From positions 10,001-47,500 of the forward strand of contig MVGU01001273.1 of the NCBI GenBank assembly GCA_002005505.1: a stretch of 37,500 bases of DNA, read 5' to 3'. This document shows, in pieces, positions 29,726-37,500 of this stretch; the stretch's first letter is position 1, and each line of letters starts with the position of its first letter. Source of the stretch: Botryococcus braunii. Its lineage: Eukaryota > Chlorophyta > Trebouxiophyceae. The notes beneath the pieces are model-generated. The model was not told the DNA's origin. It did not search any database and was given only the letters and a program-made list of their open reading frames with translations. Both the position numbers and the translations under genes were made by a program.

Positions 29726-30422
29726 TGTTGAGTTCTGAACATTCCTAGTGAAAGCCTTGTGCTTTAAGTGATCTTCATGTGTGCTCTATTAGGATATGGG
29801 TCCATTGAGAACATAAGGTACCTTAAGACACGGTAGATTGTGGACGCTGTCGAACATCAGGTACAATCTGATCTAGATTACACGTTTGTCGAGTGAACTC
29901 TTAAGGCTGCCCCACCGCTGTGAATGCCAACTGGTTGTGAAAGATACTGGGCATTTCAGATGCTAGTCTTGTCCAACAGTTGTGCATGATACTCAGCACA
30001 CAGACGTACGGACTGCAGCTGGAGTAACTTCGTATTCTGACGACCTGTCTGCCTCGTACAGATGCGGTGCGGCAGTGTGTGTCGTGTCATTGTTGCTATT
30101 GTGAGAGTGAACAAGCTTAAGCTTAGTGTACCCTGTAGTAACTTAAACAGACAAGGGATAGTGACTGTGGGGAGTATAGGCATGTACTTGAACGTAGCCG
30201 CCTAGAGCCTTATCTAGTAATTGCTTGATCGATGCTTGAGTGCAATACAATGATGTAACGGAACTGGTTGTGAAAGATACTGGGCATTTCAGATGCTAGT
30301 CTTGTCCAACAGTTGTGCATGATACTCAGCAGACACACGTACGGACTGCAGTTGGAGTAACTTCGTATACTGACGACCTGTCTGCCTCGTACAGGATACG
30401 CCAATGCCCATAGCCTTTTACA
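29726..30422 (+). repeat. Copia-2 3' LTR
   Basis: A 697-bp LTR starting TGTTGAGTTCTGAAC and ending CATAGCCTTTTACA, preceded by purine tract CAAGGGGAAG. It carries both internal units like the 5' LTR, with scattered substitutions and small indels. Its last ~20 bp have no match in the 5' LTR. The TSD and the LINE alignment place the element end here with confidence. Confidence 0.9.
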
Positions 30423-32335
30423 GTTCAACAGGGTGGCGTACAGTCGCATGAAGGGTTCAGGGACAGCAAGAGGGCGGTAATGCGCCGGATCCAGAGCGTC
30501 CTTTGCCCCTGGTTTGAACACGGGGACCACCCGGGACACATTGAAATGAAGGGGAATTGTCCCAGCCTGAAACATAGCATTGACAATGGTTAACATAACC
30601 GGTGCCACGATATGGGGGTCCTGTCAGCCAGTTTGGGGGTCCGGGGGGCGTTGGGCAAATCGAAGAAATTCAGAGGGAAAACCCTGAAACCCAACACTCC
30701 TCCCGGTGTGCAAGGCACCAAGAGCATCCTCCATTTCCTGTAATTACAAGGTGAAGGGTTGGTTAAGCGATACGTCGGGTACGAGGGTGGTCGGATATGC
30801 CACTTCCGACAAGGGCATAAGGGGTTCGTCCGGGGTGTCAATGTCGCCCCGAGTGAACTCAGACATGAAAGTGTTCCAAACCTCATGGTCATGTAAGGGC
30901 AAGGGCAAAGAAGGGGGATGGCCACGGAAGGTCCGCCAAAACTGACGAGGGCAAGTATGAAAGATAGCAACACACTCTTCTAACTGGGACATGAGCCACG
31001 CCCGTTTACGGGATCGCACATAAGAGTGGTAGTGCCGCTTGAGTCCACGTACCAAGGGGGCAGAAAACCCGTGGAGGCAACCAGCCCGCCGCCAGTCCCG
31101 CTTAAGTCTAACACATTCCTGGTCATAAAACGGCTGATGGGGGCGAGTCCTGGCCTGAGAACCTAACCGAACAGTATGTAGCCGCATGTCTGCAGCGTGA
31201 GCAGCATCGCCTAAAACCCGGGATAAGGTATCTAGCGCTTGCTCCACATGCCCAGCCAACGCTAAGTCAGCACAACGACCCAAGGCGGGAGCAGCAAGCT
31301 CCAAGTAACGCACATAATCTACACGACAACCCCCTTTCCAATGGACTTGTCGCAGGGGCAACCCAAAATGCGAACTGTCAGAAATAGCAGCACAACTCAT
31401 GGGTAAGGCAAAGGAGGTGGTGATACTATAATGGTCAGAACCCTTCAACTCAGTTGCGACCGTAACAGACTGGATACAGGCATGGAGAGACGAGGAAACC
31501 AAAATGTGGTCTGGCCTAGTCGCAGAGGTACGGGTGGTGGCTCTATAGGTGGGAGGAGCATGCAAGTCACCTGAGACACAGCCTGTACAAATACCTAACG
31601 CAGTCTGATCAGCCAATTTGACAAGTTGGCGGCCACTAGTATCTTGACCACAGAAGCGGCCTAAATCGGCCGAAGAAGATGTGGAAACAGATGCAATTTG
31701 TCCATTGAAGTCACCCCCCACAAAGACACAACCGTCCAGGAATGACAAAACCCCATAGAGCTCATCATAACGAGCAGCCAGAGGGACAGGCTGAAGTAAC
31801 GGAGACCCAGAGGGGGGGATATAGACATTGCCCAAGTAGACGGGGGGATGGGTGCCACACATGAACCGTAAAGATACCCAGAGTGAGGAGGACGTGTGTG
31901 CCCACAGCTGAGCACTATATAATGAACTAACCTTATAAGTTAATTAACTGCAATAAGCAAACCATAGCCTTTCTTTTCATGAGAAACCTCAGGTGGAGAA
32001 CAAAAAAGCTGATAGCCCCTGAAAAGGTTGGGGTCAATGTATTTCTGCAGTGGTCTCTTGCAACAGTACTACACCGAACCCGCGAAAGAAACGATCATAG
32101 TCATGGAGCTCATATTTAGACTCGGATAATCCACGGACATTCCAAGTAAGAACAGAGAGAGGGACTTGGCCAACAGATCCCTAAGCACACATAGGAGATG
32201 GACCCGCAGCCCGAGAGGAGGTAGAGGGGGTCAGGACCCGCAGCTGGGGAGGAGGTGGGAGCAGGAGCGGCAGTAGGAGCAGCATGAGCACGAGCAGCAG
32301 CACCCACTGGCACCTTGAGAGGAAGAATAAGAAGA
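30423..32335 (-). pseudogene. LINE B copy 1, 5' half: endonuclease and RT start
   Basis: Minus strand. The endonuclease starts near 32160 (TWNVRGLSESKYELHDYD). Frameshifts lie between about 32050 and 31870. The main frame 31862-30744 has YIPPSG, GGDFNGQ, RPDHILVSS and SDHYSI, all APE-type endonuclease motifs. A basic linker PHQPFYDQEC aligns with LINE A. In-frame stops follow at about 30742 and 30630. The RT N-terminus 30608-30428 has [34 protein letters not shown]. It then meets copia-2. The 5' edge lies on a TTC-rich tract (minus strand) shared with LINE C3's junction. Confidence 0.87.
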
Positions 32336-32342
32336 AGAAGAA

Positions 32343-32845
32343 GGGTCACCCGGGAACCCGCCTTTCCCACCCCTGTCCCTGGCCAGGAGCGCCGTCGCGC
32401 AGACCTCCGCCTACATGCGTGGGAGGAGGGGCGTGACCTTTATATCGACATCGTTGGCTCTTCCCCACTCACAGTTGCCAACTTGCTGCACTTCGTGCCG
32501 GGTGGGGCCGCCGCGCGCGCTGCCCAAGACAAGCAGACCCGCTATGCTGTCTTGTTGTCGCGTCAGCAGCCGCCTGTGGCTTTCCAAGCCTTCGCTTTTG
32601 AAACATTGGGAGGGTTGCATGCTGATGCGCTGGCCTTGTTGCAGAGGCTCCAGGGGCTTTTGAACCAAGCCATCATTGCTCAAGAAGATGTGGAGGGATA
32701 TTTTGTCATTCGTCGGGTCAGTTTCATCATTGCGGCGGCTGTGGGTCGCCAGCTGGCCGCTCGGCGGGTGTGACTCATAGCTTGACACATTGGGGGTTTG
32801 GGTCCCTGAACATTGGGCTGGTCTTTTTTACTCCACTCTTGTAAA
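32343..32845 (+). pseudogene. LINE C copy 3: 5'-truncated endonuclease end
   Basis: Matches LINE C2 from about 20989 to 21491 with very few differences. It encodes the restriction-like endonuclease C-terminus (RADLRLHAWEEGRDLYIDIV, then QDKQTRYAV) and stops at 32771-32773. The 5' truncation point directly follows a GAA-rich tract at 32320-32342, and the 3' tail GTAAAGGAAGAAG directly abuts LINE B2 in opposite orientation. Confidence 0.9.
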
Positions 32846-32853
32846 GGAAGAAG

Positions 32854-33475
32854 GTTACATCTGTCCAGCCACGAGGGCATGATAAGATGTCCACAACACA
32901 CGCTAGCCGAAATAAAGAAAAGCGGGCCACCCGAGGTAGCCAACCAAAGACTAGACACGCAACGTCGTAAACGAAATGGGGAAATGGGGAATAAATGGGG
33001 GAGGGGCAGCCACGCACGTGGCTGCGGCCAAGTCACCGCATCCGGCGTAAGTCAACACGAGCCTGGAAGGCATCCGAGATTAAAGATACAACCGCACGCA
33101 AGTCAGCCTGCCAAATAAACTGCCGAAGAGACCGTGAGGGACTAGCAAACAACTGGGGGTAACGGTCCCGCACCGGCGTAAGGGCGGGACAGTGAAAAAC
33201 AAAGTGGTGTTCATCACCCACAGCGGAACCACACATATCACTGACGCGCTGAAGCCGCTGCCGGCGGCCCAGATCAATGGGAAGGCCATGATCATGAACA
33301 CCAAGACGAAACCTGAGAAAGAGCCGAACCTTGGAAACATCAAGAGAGAGATAAAAAAGGCGGGAGCGCTGAGCCTTAGTAGGGCGCGCAAACCACCGCA
33401 CATAAGTACATAGCTGAGGATCCGTAGGGGCCAACCCGGGGGAAACATGGAGGGAAGGCACATCGAGGGTATTAG
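32854..33475 (-). pseudogene. LINE B copy 2: C-terminus and 3' UTR
   Basis: 5'-truncated minus-strand copy, coding 33461-33033 ([35 protein letters not shown]) and the same 3' UTR as B1, with differences scattered along its length. Its 3' end meets the LINE C3 tail in the same tail-to-tail arrangement as B1 with C2. Confidence 0.88.
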
Positions 33476-33579
33476 CCTACGGGAGAGGAGCTCCCCCCGC
33501 CTTCACTTTGAACAATTGGTCTCCTCGCCAAAAAGTGAGCTAGCCCTCCCCCCGCAGTGTCTGGAAGAAGAAGAAGAAG
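33476..33579. other. Unassigned spacer ending in GAA tract
   Basis: About 90 bp with no match elsewhere in the window, then a GAA run at 33563-33579 that forms the LINE A2 tail boundary. Confidence 0.5.
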
Positions 33580-35366
33580 AAGATTACATCCAAAGACCAG
33601 CCACTAGGGCTGAAGAGGACGGCAGTACAATGAATGACCCATTTCTTAGCCAACTAAGGTCGCACAGCACCTGGGAGAGTGAGGTAGCTCTCCAATGCTC
33701 TAGTCACAAATTTGGCAACCCCTTCAAGGTCTTCTTGCCACATAAACGTCTGTACAGATCGACTCCTTTGTTGAAAGAGATGCATAAATTGTTGCCGTAC
33801 ATGTTGTACAGCCGGACAAGTGAACAACAGATGATGTTCATCACCCACGAGCTCTAAGGAGCATCTCGTGCAAATCCTCTGGTCTCGAGGGATGCCTTGT
33901 TGTCTACCTTTATCAATGGGAAGGGCATGACACCCTAATCTAAATCGCATAAAGGTCCGCAATGTACAATTAGGAAGGTGGAGTTTGAGCGCACTCTTAC
34001 GCCGTGGCACATGAGGCGGACGTGCGAACCACCTTTGGTATCTGCAGAATAAGGCTCTTGGGGATGCACAAGTGCGAGGGGAGATGTCCAGGTCATCCCA
34101 TATCATGTCACTTTTACGGTCTAACAGATCCTTTACCTGTGAAATGTCAATCTGCAAGGCTCTATCAAACCGCACATGGTCAGCTATATAGTATCCTAGT
34201 TTCTTAAGTTGTTGCATAAGGGTACCCGAAAACGTTTCTCGGCCTTCTACTATTGCCAACCTAATGTCATGCATGAGGACCTTGTAGTGTAATGAATCAG
34301 GTCTCATGGCCGCTATATTGTTCCAAAACCTGGCCATACGTAAGATCCAAGTTGACCACAAAGAAAATATGTTTAATTCACAATTGATTATTTCCTCAGG
34401 GATTGTCCGACGCACCCCCAAAATCTGAGCTAGGACCCGCTTGTGCGCATCCAATAGGGGTATACTACTAGGTTTTCCCGAAGACAATTGTCTGCCTTGA
34501 AAGCATCTGAATGCCCAGACTTCACATCCATATGAGATGAGGGGTGGTAGGCAAGCTAAGTACAGTTCTGTCATGAGCATCATTGACATGTTGCAACCGA
34601 GATTGCTATAAGCTCTAGTAAGGTCTTCCCATGCTATCCAGAACCTCTGCTCGAGGTTCTTTATGCCGGCTTGAAGGCCATTCTTAGCATGAATCTGTAA
34701 TCCAAGGTATTTAACCTCCTGTACCGGACCAATTCTAACCCCTGCAACCTCTAGAGAGGTAGAGGGTGTCCGAGGGTCTGGATTTACTGAAAGGTATTGC
34801 GTCTTGGCCCCATTTAGGCGCATGTCCATGCTCTTACACCATTCTTGAGTAGCATTCACCAACACCTGTAGGTCCTCAACTGTAGGCGCGACGAGAACAA
34901 AATCGTCCGCAAAACCTAGCACTTGGATACGTATTATATTTAAACGTGTGCCATCAGGTAGCTGAAGGCCAGCCGTGGGACAATGGTGTGCAAGATATCG
35001 GGGGAGTCCATCCGATATAATTCCAAATAGTGTAGGGCTAATGGGGCACCCTTGAGGAACACCCGCACTTGATTTAAACAACCCCCCATGTTTGCCCTCA
35101 ATCTTGATCGCCAAAACTGTACTGTCTATTACAGCTTGAGTAGCATAAAGAAAATCCCCTTGGATTCCCAACTGCTCCAAAATATGCCCTAACTTAAGAC
35201 GCGATACCCTGTCGTAAGCTTTAGAGAGGTCCAGGAATGCAAAATGCAGTGGAGTGATGCCCATTGCCCAATCTATGAGGTGTTGTATAACAAACAGTTG
35301 ATGGGTGGTGGACATTTCAGGACGGAAGCCTGTTTGGCAATCAACACGCAAACGGTACTTCTCCAC
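33580..35366 (-). pseudogene. LINE A copy 2: RT with FADD, 5'-truncated
   Basis: Minus strand, 5'-truncated in the RT fingers (starting [19 protein letters not shown]). From there to the stop at 33654 the frame is uninterrupted, about 570 codons. It keeps [32 protein letters not shown], catalytic GFADDFVLVA, the thumb region missing from copy 1, and the C-terminal CTRCSLELVGDEHHLLFTC. It is the best reference here for the LINE A RT. Residues read upstream of 35366 in this frame belong to copy 3 on the other strand. Lacking an endonuclease and a 5' UTR, it should be non-autonomous. Confidence 0.9.
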
Positions 35367-36230
35367 ACTTTTTGGGGGTACGTCGGACAATCCCTGAGGA
35401 AATAATCAATTGTGAATTAAACATATTCTCTTTGTGGTCAACTTGGATCTTACGTATGGCTAGGTTTTGGAACAATATAGCGGCCATGAGACCTGATTCA
35501 TTACACTACAAGGTCCTCATGCATGACATTAGGTTGGCAATAGTAGAAGGCCGAGAAACGTTTTCGGGTACCCTTATGCAACAACTTAAGAAACTAGGAT
35601 ACTATATAGCTGACCATGTGCGGTTTGACAGAGCCTTGCAGATTGACATTTCACAGGTAAAGGATCTGTTAGACCGTAAAAGTGACATGATATGGGATGA
35701 CCTAGACATCTCCCCTCGCTCTTGTGCATCCCCAAGAGCCTTATTCTGCAGATACCAAAGGTGGTTCGCACGTCCGCCTCATGTACCACGGAGTAAGAGT
35801 GCGCTCAAACTCCACCTTCCTAATGGTACATTGCGGACCTTGTTGCGATTTAGATTAGGGTGTCATGACCTTCCTATTGATAAAGGTAGACAACAAGGCA
35901 TCCCTCGAGACCAGAGGATTTGCACGAGGTGCTCCTTAGAGCTCGTTGGTGATGAACATCATCTGTTGTTCACTTGTCCGGCTGTACAACATGTACGGCA
36001 ACAATTTATGCATCTTTTTCAACAAAGGAGTCGATCTGTACAGACGTTTATGTGGCAAGAAGACCTTGAAGGGGTTGCCAAATTTGTGACTAGAGCACTG
36101 GAGAGCTACCTCACTCTCCCAGGTGCTGTGCGACCTTAGTTGGCTAGATATGGGTAATTCATTGTACTGCCGTCCTCTTCAGCCCTAGTGGCTGGTCTTT
36201 GGATGTAATCTTCCTTTCCTTTTCCTTTTT
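35367..36230 (+). pseudogene. LINE A copy 3: C-terminus and tail, head-to-head with copy 2
   Basis: 5'-truncated plus-strand copy starting at GVRRTIPEEIINCELNIFSLW and open to TAG at 36137-36139, with the same zinc motif and 3' UTR. It ends GGATGTAATC plus a TTCCTTTCC tail. Its 5' end directly abuts the 5' end of copy 2, so the shared ~850 bp forms inverted arms around a ~950-bp spacer unique to copy 2. Confidence 0.9.
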
Positions 36231-36813
36231 GCCCCGGCCCCGCCGGGCTATATGCTTCACACGATTTCGCACGAGAGCGCAGGATTTCGAGCGCTGAGAG
36301 CACAGCAGTACAAATCAGGAAATGGAGCGTCGAGAGCTCGAGAATCAAGGAGCGCCCAGAGCTCAGCGGTACAAATCAGGAAATGGAGCGTCGAGAGCTC
36401 GAGAATCAAGGAGCGCCCAGAGCTCAGCGGTACAAATCAGGAAATGGAGCGTCGAGAGCTCGAGAATCAAGGAGCGCCCAGAGCTCAGCGGTACATCCGT
36501 ACACGAAAGGACTACTGCAGCTTGGAACGGATGCTTCCGAAGGACTCACTTCGCGGTGCAACCTCCAAACAACAGCAACAACAACAACCTTGGCCCCATT
36601 CTAAATGCCTACCGGATTCCTTCAAACCTTTCAGTATTTGTTTCATATCGCTTATGCGTCTTGCAACTATTGTTATCTTCGAGATATGTATGTCAAACTC
36701 GATATGCCGATGCTTTCGTCGTGGGGCCCTTGACTTGACTTAAGTGAAATGAAATTGGGGAACCGCATGTATGTGAATTCAACGGTAACTGTCAGGTCTC
36801 CGATAAGCGGGCA
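36231..36813. other. Region upstream of the right-edge gene
   Basis: Apart from the 61-bp tandem repeat I see no supported feature. A GC-rich GCCCCGGCCCCGCCGGGC follows the LINE tail. Open frames spanning the repeats exist in more than one frame and are by-products of the repeat structure. It may hold the promoter or 5' UTR of the gene starting at 36814, but no convincing TATA motif was identified. Confidence 0.4.
36311..36493. repeat. Three perfect 61-bp tandem repeats
   Basis: Units start at 36311, 36372 and 36433 with no differences by eye, each beginning CAAATCAGGAAATGGAGCG and containing CTCGAG and GAGCTC sites. A diverged partial unit precedes them (GAGCGCTGAGAGCACAGCAG). Because 61 is not a multiple of 3, each unit is read in a different frame, so translated products look non-repetitive. 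Confidence 0.95.
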
Positions 36814-37500
36814 ATGGTGTTGTTAATATCGGTGTTCCTTCTACTCGCCATACCCATGGAACCCCAGAGTACTGTAGTAAATATAACACCCAGCAGTTTG
36901 GCTGCTAGAAATCAGCAGAGGGTCGAGCAGCATACTCGAGATTCTGAGGCGCGCTGTCGAGAGGGTATGTATTTACTTCTTCTATGATCCATCCTACGTA
37001 CATCGTTGCCCGTGCGGTAATGCCTTCGCACCACTCTTGATACGCAATACTTGAGACATATTAAGTAATTATTTCATCTTATGTTGGTGTTTGCAGCTGG
37101 CATTTCACCTGCCTCTCATATGGAGGCTTCAACAGGTACTATCTTTGCTCTTAAGTTGCAGCGTGCGAAACACTATTGATGTCATGAACGTGCCTTACTT
37201 GCAAGCATGTTGTGCAGGTAATGGAGAAGACTCGAACAGAGTTATCCCTTTAGGGGACAGTGTAAGCAGGGAGAACCTGGGAATTGGGGATGCCATACGC
37301 CAATCTCATCATCATCGAAGGGGTGGTATATCTGAGGTGGACGCACACGAGTTAAGGGCTGCTGCTTCACAGTTAGGAACTCTGTTTGAAGGTGCAATGG
37401 GACATGGTGGCTTGCAAACATCCTCCCATATCCCTCTATGCCCTCCACTGCCAACTCTTCCGGGGAATACCTCAACTACTAGGCGCCTTTCCCGACGTCG
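36814..37500 (+). CDS. Probable multi-exon cellular gene, 5' part (exons 36814-36964, 37097-37135, 37218-37500+)
   Basis: Three open blocks join in one frame through two GT-AG introns: 36965-37096 (132 bp, GTATGT...TTTGCAG) and 37136-37217 (82 bp, GTACTA...TGTGCAG). Both introns are phase 1, so the 39-bp middle exon is symmetric. The joined frame has no stop over about 157 codons and is still open at the window edge. The start at 36814 has G at -3 and G at +4 and begins MVLLISVFLLLAIPM, a hydrophobic stretch like a signal peptide or anchor; an internal ATG at 36856 is an alternative. The rest is hydrophilic with a His/Arg patch (QSHHHRRGG). I do not recognise the family. It could instead be an exon set of another transposon or a chance join. 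Confidence 0.5.
36965..37096 (+). other. Predicted intron 1 of right-edge gene
   Basis: Starts GTATGTATTT, ends GTGTTTGCAG, with a T-rich stretch before the acceptor. Removing it keeps the reading frame in phase 1. AT-richer than its flanks. Confidence 0.55.
37136..37217 (+). other. Predicted intron 2 of right-edge gene
   Basis: Starts GTACTATCTT and ends TGTTGTGCAG. Phase 1 like intron 1. It contains several in-frame stops, so it cannot be coding with the neighbouring exons. Confidence 0.5.

Larger units (their letters stand above)
23383..30422 (+). mobile_element. Degenerate Ty1/copia LTR retrotransposon (copia-2)
   Basis: A 7.0-kb element related to copia-1 at the protein level, inserted on the plus strand into the minus-strand LINE B1. 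The flanks carry duplication GTTCA (23378-23382 and 30423-30427), and LINE B alignment shows that removing the element and one GTTCA restores a continuous LINE. Coding parts are split by frameshifts and stops, the integrase catalytic Glu is changed to Lys, and the 5' LTR end is rearranged. It is clearly older than copia-1. Confidence 0.93.

Noticed and set aside
33580..36230. Twin-priming inversion as the origin of the A2/A3 pair
   Set aside because: Both copies have their own 3' UTR and tail and overlap in content, whereas twin priming gives one tail and complementary, non-overlapping segments.
36252..36743. 163-codon frame across the 61-bp repeats
   Set aside because: Because the unit is 61 bp without stops, several frames stay open across it. 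No domain or splice context supports a protein.

Overview
This is a repeat-dominated stretch of a nuclear eukaryotic genome. I see no bacterial operons, rRNA or tRNA genes. Almost everything between about 2.19 and 36.23 kb is retrotransposon: one Ty3/gypsy element with a chromodomain (a chromovirus), two related Ty1/copia elements, two related endonuclease-reverse transcriptase LINE families (here A and B), and a third LINE family (C) with a C-terminal restriction-like endonuclease. The green plant/algal lineage is favoured because copia-1 has a primer-binding site complementary to the anticodon arm of plant-type initiator tRNA-Met, and by the chromovirus. The species cannot be fixed from sequence alone; a charophyte- or alga-like genome is only a guess.

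Layout. 1-2189: sequence without a recognisable gene, with a pyrimidine-rich block (60-335) and a GGCCGATA-rich irregular tandem repeat (1976-2189). 2190-18575: 5'-truncated LINE A copy 1 (A1, plus strand), split by a gypsy element (3321-9738, 5-bp target duplication GGTAT) and by copia-1 (9927-17251, target duplication GTTTG). 18576-18699: unassigned spacer ending in (GAA)4. 18700-21490: two LINE C copies in tandem (C1 a short 3' fragment, C2 nearly 2.5 kb). 21503-32335: LINE B copy 1 (B1, minus strand), split by copia-2 (23383-30422, target duplication GTTCA). 32343-32845: LINE C copy 3. 32854-33475: LINE B copy 2 (minus). 33580-35366: LINE A copy 2 (minus). 35367-36230: LINE A copy 3 (plus), head-to-head with copy 2. 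36311-36493: three perfect 61-bp tandem repeats. 36814 to the end: a probable intron-containing cellular gene whose first three exons join in frame.

State of the elements. Copia-1 looks young and possibly intact: its two 728-bp LTRs differ at about 3 positions, the gag-pol polyprotein is one uninterrupted 1750-codon frame, and an extra 174-codon ORF of unknown function lies ahead of gag. The gypsy element is also young by its LTRs but carries one single-base insertion and one nonsense codon. Copia-2 is older and broken: several frameshifts, a Glu-to-Lys change at the integrase catalytic residue, and a rearranged 5' LTR end. The LINEs are truncated or mutated; A2 keeps an open RT frame with its catalytic FADD, while A1 lost about 130 codons including FADD without losing its frame.

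Most worth following up: (1) every boundary involving LINE C, and the B2/A2 boundary, sits on a (GAA)n tract, with C in one orientation and A/B in the other, which suggests microsatellite-targeted or tail-targeted LINE insertion; (2) all three LTR elements entered the same ~190-bp part of the LINE RT region; (3) both copia families carry an LTR in which a ~130-146-bp unit is duplicated, the first copy starting at the expected transcription start in copia-1; (4) the extra copia-1 ORF with a PPTY motif; (5) the unannotated multi-exon gene at the right edge.
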